64,000 bases of DNA from CAIQJJ01 sp049325275 (GCA_049325275.1 JBMOLU010000006.1:58332-122331), one strand, 5' to 3'; counted from the stretch's first letter, positions 41,612 to 50,426 are shown. The notes: a model not told the origin generated them from the letters alone. Program-made: numbers and translations.

Positions 41612-42114
41612 GGGTGCTCCGTGATACTGGCGGTTGTTTTCGCACCCAATCCTACCACTGCTGGAAAATCTTGCAAGTGGAAGCAGCGATTCCAAATCTG
41701 AAATCCGGTAACCTGCTTTGCCATGGGAACGATCCACGGCTGCGGCAAACTTCGATCGCTTGCCATACCGATCCGGCCGCAACTGGCCGGCGTGCTGCAA
41801 GCCGGTTCCAACCGGCACCGTTTGGTGCGACTACTCGAGATAGAGCGCGATCATGGACCAGATCATCGTTACCAGTACCAGGCATTGACGTACCCACAAG
41901 CGTACAGGAAATATCGAAAGCCCTATCACACCGATTAGGGGCAGCCACTTGATCGCCAGTCTGGCTTTTCCGCCGGGTAGATCGATTCGTTTCATGCTTT
42001 TTTTGCCTCGCACAAGATTGAGAATGGCGCGTATTATCACCATTCGGCATAAAGGCCGCCCAAAGAGAATGCGCAAACAGATTAAGAAAAAATAAGGGGA
42101 ATCGGGCGTGGCGT
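41612..42114. other. Divergent intergenic region with one possible small gene
   Basis: About 500 bp between the glycosidase start and the promoter of the dehydrogenase gene. Apart from the possible 54-codon membrane peptide gene at 41831-41995 (minus), I see no convincing coding frame, RNA gene or strong hairpin. The stretch is clearly richer in A and T near 42000-42095 than its neighbours. Confidence 0.5.
41831..41995 (-). CDS. Possible small membrane peptide
   Basis: A 54-codon frame starting MKRIDLPGGKARLAIKW. The basic N-terminus is followed by a hydrophobic stretch (about 18-30), a short basic turn (RLWVRQ) and a second hydrophobic stretch (about 38-53). That is the pattern of a small inner-membrane protein with two short helices. 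GAGGC lies about 10 bases upstream of the ATG. It resembles no family I can name. Chance occurrence in this gene-poor stretch cannot be excluded. Confidence 0.35.
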   Translation of the reverse strand: MKRIDLPGGKARLAIKWLPLIGVIGLSIFPVRLWVRQCLVLVTMIWSMIALYLE

Positions 42115-42120
42115 TATAAT
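42115..42120 (+). promoter_or_regulatory. Candidate -10 box for the dehydrogenase gene
   Basis: A perfect TATAAT about 65 bp upstream of the ATG at 42186. No good -35 at standard spacing; the upstream sequence is A-rich. The leader carries GAAGGAG before the start. Confidence 0.45.
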
Positions 42121-42185
42121 ACGCGCACCGGCACCGCACACGTTTACGCCTGCATACACCAATCACAGAGAAGAAGGAGCCTATT

Positions 42186-43076
42186 ATGTACCGTGTTGGA
42201 TACATCGGCCTCGGCCTGATGGGAAAATCGATTGCCCGCAACCTCCTCAAGGCCGGTTTTCCGGTCACCGTCCACAACCGCAGCCGCGCCGCCGTCGATG
42301 CGCTGGCTGCCGAGGGCGCTGCGGCCGCTTTCTCCCCTGCCGAAGTAGCCGCTCAGTCGGATATCGTTTTTACGAACCTGCCCGATTCTCCCGACGTGGA
42401 ACAGGTCGCCCTCGGCCCGGGTGGCATCCTCGAAAGCGCCAGGCCGGGAATGATCTTCGTCGACAACTCGACGATCAAGCCGGCGACGGCCCGTCACATC
42501 GCCGGCGTGCTGGGCGAAAAAGGCGTCTTGTGCCTCGATGCGCCCGTCAGCGGCGGCGACATCGGCGCACGCGACGGCACGCTGGCGATCATGGTTGGCG
42601 GGCCGTCGGAAGCCGTCGAAAAAGTCATGCCCGTTTTCCAGGCCATGGGCAAGACCATCACACACGTGGGGGAGGCGGGGGCCGGGCAGATCGCCAAGGC
42701 CTGCAACCAAATTATGGTGGCCGCACAAATGGTAGCGATGGGCGAGCTATTGATCTTCGCCCGCAAGGCAGGCGCCGACCCGCAAAAGGTTGCCGCTGCC
42801 ATTCGGGGCGGCGCAGCCCAGTGCTGGACGCTGGATGCCAAGCCGCCGCGCCTGTTTGCCGGCAATCGCGCGCCCGGCTTCAAAGCGTACATGCAGGCCA
42901 AGGATCTGAATATCGTTATGGAAACCGCCCGCCAGTACGGTATCCCCTTACCCTCTGCCGCGGTCGATGCGCAGCTGTTCAATGCCATGCTCCAAATGGA
43001 CATGGCCGAACTCGATAACGCTGCTGTCATCGGCGTGATCGAAGCCCTGGCAGGTGTTACCTTATTGGAAGATTAA
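42186..43076 (+). CDS. NAD(P)-dependent beta-hydroxyacid dehydrogenase (tartronate semialdehyde reductase-like)
   Basis: A 296-residue enzyme of the 3-hydroxyisobutyrate/2-hydroxy-3-oxopropionate dehydrogenase family, full length. It has a Rossmann motif GYIGLGLMGKSIARNL at the N-terminus, the substrate loop DAPVSGGDIGARDGTL (118-133), and catalytic Lys171 in GQIAKACNQ. It should reversibly oxidise a small beta-hydroxyacid. Members act on tartronate semialdehyde (GarR/GlxR) or hydroxyisobutyrate, and the sequence does not decide between them. A strong ribosome site (AAGGAG) precedes the ATG. A hairpin-rich stretch follows its stop. Confidence 0.87.
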   Translation: MYRVGYIGLGLMGKSIARNLLKAGFPVTVHNRSRAAVDALAAEGAAAAFSPAEVAAQSDIVFTNLPDSPDVEQVALGPGGILESARPGMIFVDNSTIKPATARHIAGVLGEKGVLCLDAPVSGGDIGARDGTLAIMVGGPSEAVEKVMPVFQAMGKTITHVGEAGAGQIAKACNQIMVAAQMVAMGELLIFARKAGADPQKVAAAIRGGAAQCWTLDAKPPRLFAGNRAPGFKAYMQAKDLNIVMETARQYGIPLPSAAVDAQLFNAMLQMDMAELDNAAVIGVIEALAGVTLLED

Positions 43077-43082
43077 TGGCTC

Positions 43083-43143
43083 TCCCGTTTTCAACGGGAT
43101 GTGCGATTGAGTGCTTCGCAGCCAATCGCCCCGCAAATGCGGG
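43083..43143. repeat. Hairpin cluster, REP-like copy 1
   Basis: Three successive hairpins in 61 bp: TCCCGTT/AACGGGA with a three-base loop (43083-43099); GCGATTG/CAATCGC (43103-43109 and 43123-43129) with an inner TGC/GCA pairing around TTC; and CCCGC/GCGGG (43130-43143). The segment 43087-43101 (GTTTTCAACGGGATG) recurs with one change at 46661, again followed by a hairpin whose apex is closely similar. It may end transcription of the dehydrogenase gene. Confidence 0.55.
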
Positions 43144-43180
43144 AACTCTTCACGCTAAACCCGGAAGGCCCTTTAATTCG

Positions 43181-44065
43181 ATGAAGATGCGTTTACAAAA
43201 TTTTCTCTCCAAGACCTTCTGGCCGCTCTTGCGCGATTACGCCCTGATCTTCCTGGGCGCATTGCTCCAGGCGCTGGCCATCCGTCTGTTCCTCGTTCCG
43301 GCCGATCTGGTCAGCGGCGGTGTGAGCGGGATTGCCCAGATCGTCAACCACTTCACCGGTTGGCCGATTGGTTTGATGATCTTCCTGGGCAACCTGCCCA
43401 TTTTCTTGATCGGTTGGCGTTACCTGGGCGGCGTGCGTTTTGCCCTGCGCACGGCCTTTGCCGTCATCGTCGTCTCGGTTTTGACCGACCTTCCCATTCC
43501 CTGGCTCCCCGAAAGCGGCATTACCCACGATCTGGTGTTGAATGCGCTCTACGGCGGGGTGGTCAGCGGGATAGGCTTTGGCCTGGTGTACCGCGGTCAG
43601 GGAACCAGCGGTGGCAGCGATATCCTGGCGCGTATTATCAACCACTGGCGCGGCGTTCCGATCTCGCAGAGTTACTTGTGGACCGATTCGATCGTTATGC
43701 TCCTCGGCGGCCTGACGTTCAGTTGGGAGAACGCCCTCTATGCCGTGCTCAACCTGTACGTCAGCGGCCTGGCTGCCGAAGCTGTGGTGGAAGGCGAAAA
43801 CGTCGTCCGCACTGCCATGATCATCACCACGCAGCCGCAGGCTGTTGCCGACAAGATCATGCTCGAAATGGCGCGCGGCGTGACCCTGCTGCACGGGCAG
43901 GGCGCTTATACGCAAACAAACAAGGAAGTTCTGTACTGTGTGATCAGCCGCGCCGAAATCAACCAGCTCAAAACCTTCGTGCAAGAGGCCGACCCCGGCG
44001 CCTTCATGGTGATCGGTCACGCTTACGAGGCGCTGGGCGAAGGATTCCGAAAGCTGAAGACCTGA
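43181..44065 (+). CDS. YitT family membrane protein
   Basis: A 294-residue protein with about six membrane segments in the first 190 residues and a soluble C-terminal DUF2179 domain (about 205-294). Family features include LVPADLVSGGVSGIAQI near the start, GQGTSGGSDILARI in the middle and REEV-like NKEVLYCVISR in the C-terminal domain. I chose the ATG at 43181, with GGAAGG about 12 bases upstream; the upstream open frame runs through the hairpin cluster and is not coding. The function of this family is not known; transport has been suggested. Confidence 0.85.
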   Translation: MKMRLQNFLSKTFWPLLRDYALIFLGALLQALAIRLFLVPADLVSGGVSGIAQIVNHFTGWPIGLMIFLGNLPIFLIGWRYLGGVRFALRTAFAVIVVSVLTDLPIPWLPESGITHDLVLNALYGGVVSGIGFGLVYRGQGTSGGSDILARIINHWRGVPISQSYLWTDSIVMLLGGLTFSWENALYAVLNLYVSGLAAEAVVEGENVVRTAMIITTQPQAVADKIMLEMARGVTLLHGQGAYTQTNKEVLYCVISRAEINQLKTFVQEADPGAFMVIGHAYEALGEGFRKLKT

Positions 44066-44229
44066 TCGCGCACGATTTTCTGTGATGCTGCAACCTTTTC
44101 GAAGCCCGATGCGTAATAAGGGACAGACATGCACCGATGCTGGCCGACCACAGGCAGCATCATTGGCAAGACCGGTTCGTTCACAACCCGGCCGGGATCG
44201 GATGAACCGGTATTTTAGGAGCAAACACT

Positions 44230-44880
44230 GTGAATCACTCTGAGCCAGAATGGCTAGCGCAGGCTCTCAATGGCAGTGCAGAAGGGTTTACCCAGGTCGT
44301 CGAAGAATACCAGCGGCCTGTCTTCAACCTTTGTTATCGCATGCTTGGCGACCCCGATGAGGCAGAAGACGCTGCCCAGGAAACCTTCATGCGGGCGTAT
44401 AACGGCCTGCGCAGCTACGATCGCCAACGTTCGTTCTCGACCTGGCTGCTTTCGATAGCAGCACACTATTGTATCGATCAAATCCGCCGCCGCCGACTGG
44501 TGATGCTTTCGATGGATCAAATCCCGACGCTGGATCCGCCCGATCCCATCCCGGGTCCCGAAGCGACAACCAGTTACCGCGAAGAGCAGCGCCGCATCCA
44601 GGCCTTGCTCAACACCCTCGGCCCGCAGGATCGGGCAGCGGTGATCATGCTCTATTGGTACGAGATGTCGTATGAAGAAATCGCCGAAACCTTGAGCCTC
44701 ACGGTCAGCGCTGTCAAAAGCCGCTTGCATCGTGCCCGCCGTGAACTGGCCAGCCAGTGGCAAAACCACGTCCCGGTAGCTCCGGCGGAATCCAACCTTG
44801 AACACCCCCATCCGGCCGGAACATCCCCTTTACCGGTTGAAAGGAGACGCCATGGAGAACTCCGTACACCTGCCTTTTGA
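44230..44880 (+). CDS. ECF-type RNA polymerase sigma factor
   Basis: A 216-residue sigma factor of the extracytoplasmic-function group. Region 2 (about 15-85) contains DAEDAAQETFMRAY-type sequence (DEAEDAAQETFMRAYNGL) and FSTWLLSIAAHYCIDQIRRR; region 4 (about 120-175) contains MSYEEIAETLSLTVSAVKSRLHRARREL. It starts with GTG at 44230, with AGGAG upstream. The C-terminal 40 residues after region 4 are Pro-rich and overlap the next gene. The anti-sigma gene begins inside its 3' end (29 bp overlap), the usual arrangement for a sigma/anti-sigma pair. Confidence 0.92.
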   Translation: MNHSEPEWLAQALNGSAEGFTQVVEEYQRPVFNLCYRMLGDPDEAEDAAQETFMRAYNGLRSYDRQRSFSTWLLSIAAHYCIDQIRRRRLVMLSMDQIPTLDPPDPIPGPEATTSYREEQRRIQALLNTLGPQDRAAVIMLYWYEMSYEEIAETLSLTVSAVKSRLHRARRELASQWQNHVPVAPAESNLEHPHPAGTSPLPVERRRHGELRTPAF

Positions 44881-45397
44881 AGAATGGCTGCTCTCAGAAC
44901 GCACGCTCTCGACCTATCAAGAGCAGGCCCTTGAAGAGCACCTGCAAACCTGCACCGCCTGTCAAGGCTTGAAGCAGTCATGGGGCCATGTCAACCATCT
45001 GTTTCGTGAAGCGCCGCAAGTCACTCCCAAGGTGAACTTTACGGCGCGCTGGGTCGAACGCCAGGCCGCCGCGCGCACGAGAAAACAACGTCGGCAGGCC
45101 TGGATTATTTTTGGCATTTTATCTGTCAATGCCGTCGTTTTTCTTGGCCTGCTTGCTATGCAGGCCTGGTCGCTGGTGAATTCGCCGGCGCAGTGGCTTT
45201 TGATCAAAATGTATTTCCTGACGCGTTACCTGAGCGTCGTAGGATTTGTTAATACAGTTATTCAGGCTATCTCAGAAACGACGCTAGCTTTCCCGCTGGT
45301 AGGATTGTTCTTCCTGGTAGGGGTAACTTCTTTCTTGAGCGTGGTGTGGTTCGTTGCTTACCGGCAGCTTACCTCTCAAACCCGGAGGGTCAAGTAA
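44852..45397 (+). CDS. Zinc-finger anti-sigma factor, membrane-bound
   Basis: A 181-residue protein. The N-terminal domain has the anti-sigma zinc signature EEHLQTCTACQ (His-x3-Cys-x2-Cys), expected to hold the preceding sigma factor inactive. Two or more hydrophobic segments (about 85-107 and 140-165) place it in the membrane. The ATG at 44852 follows AAGGAG and lies within the sigma gene; the alternative start 54 bp upstream has no such site. Release of sigma on envelope stress is the usual logic; the signal is unknown. Confidence 0.85.
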   Translation: MENSVHLPFEEWLLSERTLSTYQEQALEEHLQTCTACQGLKQSWGHVNHLFREAPQVTPKVNFTARWVERQAAARTRKQRRQAWIIFGILSVNAVVFLGLLAMQAWSLVNSPAQWLLIKMYFLTRYLSVVGFVNTVIQAISETTLAFPLVGLFFLVGVTSFLSVVWFVAYRQLTSQTRRVK

Positions 45398-45398
45398 C

Positions 45399-46592
45399 AT
45401 GAAAACCTTGCAGAAACTCTTTGCACTGTTGCTGTTAAGCTTTTTCGCGCTGGCTTTCCCGGCCAGCGCTTTGGCTGCCGGCCCACAGGCCGACGGCAGG
45501 CCCGACAAAATCATCTTTGGCGGCAACTTCACCCTCGAAAGCGGCGACACGCTCGCCGAAGGCCTGGTCGTGTTCGGTGGCTCGGTGGTGATTGAAAAAA
45601 ATGCTACGGTTTCGGGCGATATCGCCGTGATGGGGGGCGATCTGGACTGCGCAGGCCTCATCGAGGGCAATGTGCTGGTGATGGGCGGGGAGGTCAGCCT
45701 GGGCGAGACGGCCATCGTTGAAAGGGACGTCGTCACATTGGGCGGGACCTTCAACCGTGCGCCCGGCGCCCGAATCGAGGGCGATGTGGTTTCAGAAATG
45801 CCGGACGGCCTCAGGCTTTCCGTGGATGGCCCGCGCGTTTTTGTGCCATCGTTTACAGAAGAGTATCTCGACGGCGTGTACATGAACTACATTCCGCCGG
45901 TCTGGGGCGGCCTGTGGTTCCTGTGGGCGCCTTTCGCCATGCTAACCATGGCGGCGCTGGCGATGATTGTGGTCATGTTCTGGCCGAAGCCGATCGAACG
46001 GATTGCCGATGCTGCCGTCGCACAGCCGCTCATCGCCGGCGGCATGGGCCTGCTGACCGTGATCGTGCTACCCTTTGCGTTGGTCGTGATGGTTGTCTTC
46101 TGTGTCACGATTGTGGCAATCCCCATCGTGATCGTCGGCCTGGGTCTGGCAGCCTTGATGGGCTGGATAGCGATTGGCTTGGAATTGGGAAAGCGTATTG
46201 CCGTCGTCTTCAAGCAGGATTGGCACCCGGCGCTGGCTGCCGGCATCGGCGTTTTCTTGCTCACCCTGGTGGCAGCCGGCGTCGACCAGGCCTTTCGCCT
46301 GATCTGGTTGTCCTGCATCGGTTGGGTCGTTCCAACGGCGATCGGCCTGGTTGCGCTCGGCGCCGCCCTGCTGACACGTTTTGGCACGGTTGCATATCCG
46401 GCGCCGGCGTCCGCGGCAGGGAGAACCCTCGCGGAAGCTGAAACCGAAGTTGACGTTAATAGTAGTGATGAGGTAGACCCTGTGGTGGGAAGCCCCGAGG
46501 AAGCGATCGCGGAAACGGAAGCGGTTGAACCCGAAGAGTCCCCTGCTCCAAAGCGGCCTGCACGTAAGCCAAGAACGCCAAAAAGCGAGTAG
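45399..46592 (+). CDS. Polymer-forming (bactofilin-like) membrane protein
   Basis: A 397-residue protein with a signal peptide (1-26, ending PASALAAG), then an extracytoplasmic beta-repeat region (about 35-135) of the polymer-forming/bactofilin-like kind, with repeated phrases such as VVFGGSVVIEKNATVSGD and VLVMGGEVSLGETAIVERD. About four membrane segments (170-330) and a Glu- and Pro-rich basic tail follow. It starts one base after the anti-sigma stop, so the three genes form an operon. A role in sensing or reinforcing the envelope under the sigma factor is plausible. Such proteins are often found next to ECF systems, but the function is not established. Confidence 0.8.
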   Translation: MKTLQKLFALLLLSFFALAFPASALAAGPQADGRPDKIIFGGNFTLESGDTLAEGLVVFGGSVVIEKNATVSGDIAVMGGDLDCAGLIEGNVLVMGGEVSLGETAIVERDVVTLGGTFNRAPGARIEGDVVSEMPDGLRLSVDGPRVFVPSFTEEYLDGVYMNYIPPVWGGLWFLWAPFAMLTMAALAMIVVMFWPKPIERIADAAVAQPLIAGGMGLLTVIVLPFALVVMVVFCVTIVAIPIVIVGLGLAALMGWIAIGLELGKRIAVVFKQDWHPALAAGIGVFLLTLVAAGVDQAFRLIWLSCIGWVVPTAIGLVALGAALLTRFGTVAYPAPASAAGRTLAEAETEVDVNSSDEVDPVVGSPEEAIAETEAVEPEESPAPKRPARKPRTPKSE

Positions 46593-46628
46593 ACGTTTGC
46601 GCGACCCCTCGTAAGCAGCATTGCTGCG

Positions 46629-46659
46629 GCCCCTCACCGGGACGGTGAGGGGCTTTTTT
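46629..46659 (+). terminator. Rho-independent terminator of the sigma operon
   Basis: A perfect 10 bp GC-rich stem (GCCCCTCACC / GGTGAGGGGC) with a GGGAC loop, followed by six T residues (46654-46659). It lies 37 bp after the stop of the polymer-forming protein. Confidence 0.92.
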
Positions 46660-46660
46660 C

Positions 46661-46733
46661 GTTTTCAATGGGATGGATAACCAGGTGTGGGGTGTGATTG
46701 GGTGCGAAGCACCCAGTCACACCCCACACCTGG
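46661..46733. repeat. Long hairpin, REP-like copy 2
   Basis: A 53 bp hairpin (46681-46733) with 25 bp arms and a GAA loop; the arms match except for one position that can pair as G-T. Its apex (TGATTGGGTGC-GAA-GCACCCAGTCA) resembles the hairpin at 43102-43129, and both are preceded by GTTTTCAA[C/T]GGGATG. It sits between convergent genes, just after a terminator, and could act as terminator for era on the other strand or be a dispersed REP-type element. Confidence 0.65.
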
Positions 46734-46771
46734 GACATTTTCCGCCAAAGGTGGAAGAGCCGCTTTTATTT

Positions 46772-47665
46772 TTACGCAGTAAAACCAAAATGCTGCAAGG
46801 CCGTCTCATCGTCGCGCCAGTTCTTGGCCACCTTGACGCGCAGTTCCAGGAAGACTTTCCGCCCTGTCAGCGCTTCGATTTCCTTGCGTGCGCTGGCGCC
46901 GAGCAGTTTGATCATGCTGCCGCCCTGCCCGATGACAATGCCCTTGTGGCTCTCGCGTTCGACGAACAAGGTTGCTGCAATGTAAGCGGTGCCCTCGTCG
47001 CGATCTTTATATTCATCGATACGGATGGCGATGCCGTGAGGTACCTCCTCCCGCAGGTTGATCAATGCCGCCTCCCGGATCAGATCGGTGGCGATCTCGC
47101 GCTCGAAGAGATCGGTAACCTGGTCTTCGGGGTAGTAGGCTTCGCCCTCCGGTAAGCGGGCGAGGATGCGTTCGAGCAGGTCGCTGCAATGGTCGCCGCG
47201 CGCCGCCGAGATGGGAAAAACCTCGACGCCGGGGAGCAGCGCCTGGTAAGCCGCCGTGCTGCCGGCAAGCTCCTCCGGGGAGATCAGGTCGATCTTGTTC
47301 AAGACCAGCAGGGTGGCGCGCACGCGGTTGGTGGCCACGATCCAGTCGGCCAGCAGGCGATCTTCATCGTCCAGCGGTGCGCTGGCATCCACCAGCCACA
47401 AGATCAGGTCGGCATCGGTCAGCGTCTCGCGTGCCGCTTCGTTCATCTTTTGGCCCAGCTTGTGCTTGGGCTGGTGCACGCCGGGCGTGTCGATAAAGAT
47501 GACCTGCGCTTCCGGGATGGTCAAGATGCCCAGCTGTTTGCGGCGGGTTGTTTGCGGCCGCGGTGAAACGGCAGCAATTTTTTGCTTGAGCAGGGCGTTC
47601 ATCAACGTGGACTTTCCTACGTTGGGACGCCCCAAAACGGCGACAAAGCCGGAACGGAAACTCAC
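46772..47665 (-). CDS. era: GTPase Era
   Basis: A 297-residue ribosome-assembly GTPase. The G domain (1-165) has GRPNVGKST (G1), QTTRR (G2), DTPGVHQPKHKL (G3), NKID (G4) and SAARGD (G5). The C-terminal KH domain (about 200-285) has GIVIGQGGSMIKLLG, which binds the 3' end of 16S rRNA in known Era proteins. It starts with GTG at 47665, preceded by AGGAGG. The mutS2 gene lies 114 bp upstream on the same strand, so they may share a transcript. Confidence 0.95.
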   Translation of the reverse strand: MSFRSGFVAVLGRPNVGKSTLMNALLKQKIAAVSPRPQTTRRKQLGILTIPEAQVIFIDTPGVHQPKHKLGQKMNEAARETLTDADLILWLVDASAPLDDEDRLLADWIVATNRVRATLLVLNKIDLISPEELAGSTAAYQALLPGVEVFPISAARGDHCSDLLERILARLPEGEAYYPEDQVTDLFEREIATDLIREAALINLREEVPHGIAIRIDEYKDRDEGTAYIAATLFVERESHKGIVIGQGGSMIKLLGASARKEIEALTGRKVFLELRVKVAKNWRDDETALQHFGFTA

Positions 47666-47779
47666 GGTATTCCTCCTGCAATCTTCCCCGCGGTTTGGAT
47701 GAGGGTGTTTCGCGCGTGCTTCGACACTCGAAACACCCTGTATCCCTTTTCTTTTGCCAAGATAGCCGAGCGATGCAAC

Positions 47780-50269
47780 CTACGTGGTGTGCAGCTTGGC
47801 CACGGTGACGCCTTCGCCGCCTTCTTTGTCACCGCCGGTTTCGAAAGACTTGACGTGCGTGTGGCGATCCAGCGCCTGGCGCACCGCCACACGCAGTTTG
47901 CCGGTGCCTTTCCCGTGGATGATGCGTACCCAGGGAAGGCCCGCCAGGTAAGCGTTTTCGAGATAACGATCCAGTCGTTCCAGCGCCTCTTCGGCGGTCT
48001 GTCCACGCAAATCCAGCTCGAGGCCGGGTGAAGCGGCGGGCGTGGATTGGGTGGTAACGGTTGTGACGGGCGCGGCTTCGTCGGCCGGCTCACCGCTGAC
48101 GGGATGTAAGTCTGCCAGCCGGGCGCGCACCCGCAGCATGCCCACCTGGACTTCGGCTTCGTCCTCGCCCAGGGCCGTGATCGTGCCCTTGGCATTGAGG
48201 GTGCGGACGTGCACTTTGCCGCCGAGAGCGATCGTCGCCGGTTTCACGCCGGTAGCCCGGGCCACCTTTTGGCGCTGCACGGGCGGGGCGGCGGCCGTGA
48301 TCGGTTCGACGACTTTCTCTTCGATGGCCTGTGATTTTTCTTCCGCGAGTTTAATGGCTTCCAACGGCTGGCGGGCACGGCTCAGTTCACGGCGCAGGGC
48401 GGCGATCTCATCCTGTACAGATTCCATCTGCGCTTCGGCTTCCTTGCGCGTTTTTTCCAGGATGGCATAACGTTCTTCTTCGATCTTCTCCAGCCGGGCG
48501 GCCAGTTCGGCGCGCATCTTTTCGGCCTGGTAACGATCGCGGTCGGCGTTGCCGCGCGCCTTGCGGGCCGCATCGCGCTGGCGGTGGATTTCGTCCAGCA
48601 GGCTTTCGGCGCGCAGTTCGTCGGGGTCCAGCTCGCTGCGCGCGTCCTCGATGATCTCGTCGGGCAGACCGAGCCGTTTGGCGATGGCCAGGGCGTTCGA
48701 ACGCCCCGGCAGGCCGATCGTTAGCCGGTATGTAGGCCGCAGGGTCTTGAGATCGAACTCCACACTGGCGTTGACGGTGCCGGGCGTACCGTGGGCGAAT
48801 GCCTTCAACTCCGGATGGTGGGTGGTGACCAGGGTTGTAATGCCCTGAGCCAGCAGGTGCGAGAGCAGCGCCCGGGCTAACGCTGCGCCTTCCTGCGGGT
48901 CGGTGCCGGCGCCTAATTCGTCCAAGATGACGAGGGCGTGACGGTCGGCGCGTTTGAGGATGCGGATGATGTTCTTGACGTGCCCGGAAAAGGTCGAGAG
49001 CGACTGTTCGATGGATTGTTCGTCGCCGATATCGGCGTAAACGCTGCGGAAGATGCTCAGCGCCGACCCGGAATGCGCCGGAATGTGCAGGCCGCTTTGG
49101 GCCATCAACACCATCAGCCCCACCGTCTTGAGCGAGACGGTCTTCCCACCCGTATTGGGGCCGGTAACGACCAACACGAACGTGTGCGGGTCGAGTTCGA
49201 CGTCGATCGGCACTACCGTGCTTTGATCGAGCAGGGGGTGGCGTGCTTCGGTCAGGTTGATGAAGGTGCCGGGGTGGCGGATGATGATTTTTGCTGGCTG
49301 GTTTTCGGCTTCTTCTGCGGGCCGGTTCTTTTCTTTCCCGGGGTGCTTTCCGGCGGTCTTGCCCAGTTCGCGCGGCTTTTCGATGGCTTTGAGCACGGGT
49401 GCCGTGGCGCGCAAATCCTCGGCATACTTGGCGCGCGCCAGGATGAAGTCGAGTTCGGCGATGACGTTGAGCATGTGCAGGAGCAGTTCGGCGTTATCGC
49501 CCACCTGCGCCGACAGTTCTGCCAGGATGCGCCGTTCTTCGTCGCGTTCGGCGAGTTGCAGCTCGCGGTATTCGTTGTTCAACTCCACCACGGCCAGGGG
49601 TTCGACGAACAGCGTGGCCCCCGATGCAGATTGATCGTGGACGATGGATTTGATGCGCCCTTTGAACTCGGCGCGCAGCGGAATCACGTAGCGGCCGTCT
49701 CGCTGGGTAATGATCGACTCTTGCAGCAGTGAAGAACTGCTCGAATCGGTGATCATGCGTTGCAGTTTCGCCATCAGGCGATCGTAGGCAATGCGCATAT
49801 TGCGCCGGATTTGGGCCAGCTTGGGCGAAGCGCTGTCGAGAATCTGGCCGCGTTCGTCGAGCACGCGCGTGATCGAGTCGACCAGGCCGAGCGGTGGGGG
49901 CAGTTGCGCCGCCCAGCCGTACAGCAAAGGGAACTGGTGTTGCAGGTGCTCGAAGGTGCGGCTGAGCGTGCGCGCGGCGATCAACGTCGCCTTGACGTCG
50001 AGCAGATCGGCCGGTTGCAGCACGCCGCCGCGCACGGCCAACTCGACGGCAGTGCGGATGTCGCGTGCGCCACCGATGGTCATATCCGGCCGGGTGGTGA
50101 GGAACTGCACGGCTTCGGCCGTCTCGGCTTGCCACTGGTTCGCCTGTTCCAGGTGCGTGGTCGGGCGCAGCGCCAGGGCCTTGTCGCGGGAAGCCGAAAA
50201 GGCCGTGTATCCGGCCAGCCGTTCGAGAATTTTGAAATATTCAAGGGTTTGGAGTGTCTTGTCGTCCAT
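47780..50269 (-). CDS. mutS2: Endonuclease MutS2
   Basis: An 829-residue MutS2 protein: core/clamp domains (1-290), ABC-type ATPase with Walker A TGPNTGGKTVSLKT, signature and Walker B LVILDELGAGTDP, a long coiled coil (about 515-640), and a C-terminal Smr endonuclease domain (LDLRG near 755 and HGKGTGKLR near 795). Family members resolve recombination intermediates or rescue collided ribosomes rather than repairing mismatches. A Lys/Glu/Pro-rich insertion (about 296-318) precedes the ATPase domain. No clear ribosome site stands ahead of the ATG. Confidence 0.93.
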   Translation of the reverse strand: MDDKTLQTLEYFKILERLAGYTAFSASRDKALALRPTTHLEQANQWQAETAEAVQFLTTRPDMTIGGARDIRTAVELAVRGGVLQPADLLDVKATLIAARTLSRTFEHLQHQFPLLYGWAAQLPPPLGLVDSITRVLDERGQILDSASPKLAQIRRNMRIAYDRLMAKLQRMITDSSSSSLLQESIITQRDGRYVIPLRAEFKGRIKSIVHDQSASGATLFVEPLAVVELNNEYRELQLAERDEERRILAELSAQVGDNAELLLHMLNVIAELDFILARAKYAEDLRATAPVLKAIEKPRELGKTAGKHPGKEKNRPAEEAENQPAKIIIRHPGTFINLTEARHPLLDQSTVVPIDVELDPHTFVLVVTGPNTGGKTVSLKTVGLMVLMAQSGLHIPAHSGSALSIFRSVYADIGDEQSIEQSLSTFSGHVKNIIRILKRADRHALVILDELGAGTDPQEGAALARALLSHLLAQGITTLVTTHHPELKAFAHGTPGTVNASVEFDLKTLRPTYRLTIGLPGRSNALAIAKRLGLPDEIIEDARSELDPDELRAESLLDEIHRQRDAARKARGNADRDRYQAEKMRAELAARLEKIEEERYAILEKTRKEAEAQMESVQDEIAALRRELSRARQPLEAIKLAEEKSQAIEEKVVEPITAAAPPVQRQKVARATGVKPATIALGGKVHVRTLNAKGTITALGEDEAEVQVGMLRVRARLADLHPVSGEPADEAAPVTTVTTQSTPAASPGLELDLRGQTAEEALERLDRYLENAYLAGLPWVRIIHGKGTGKLRVAVRQALDRHTHVKSFETGGDKEGGEGVTVAKLHTT

Positions 50270-50341
50270 AAAAATGACCGCTTCGTTGCAATGCCCGCCG
50301 GCGGTTTCCGGCAGCGGGGGGAGTGTACCACAAAGCCGGCA

Positions 50342-50371
50342 AAAGAAAACCCCTCCGGTGGACAGGAGGGG
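50342..50371 (-). terminator. Rho-independent terminator after the M23 peptidase gene
   Basis: Read on the minus strand, a 7 bp stem CCCCTCC/GGAGGGG (50350-50371) with an eight-base loop is followed by TTTTCTTTT. It lies about 55 bp after the peptidase stop and separates that gene from mutS2. Confidence 0.85.
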
Positions 50372-50426
50372 TGATGGAAACGTGTGAGCCGATAAGTTTG
50401 GCTTACGCTCTGGCCGATGGGATGCC

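Noticed and set aside
41652..42050. A 132-codon minus-strand frame upstream of the glycosidase
   Set aside because: No ribosome site or family character, and its composition is like non-coding DNA; only the shorter overlapping 54-codon frame looks plausible.
43076..43180. Upstream in-frame extension of the YitT gene
   Set aside because: It runs through a cluster of hairpins and has no family similarity; the ATG at 43181 starts the conserved protein.
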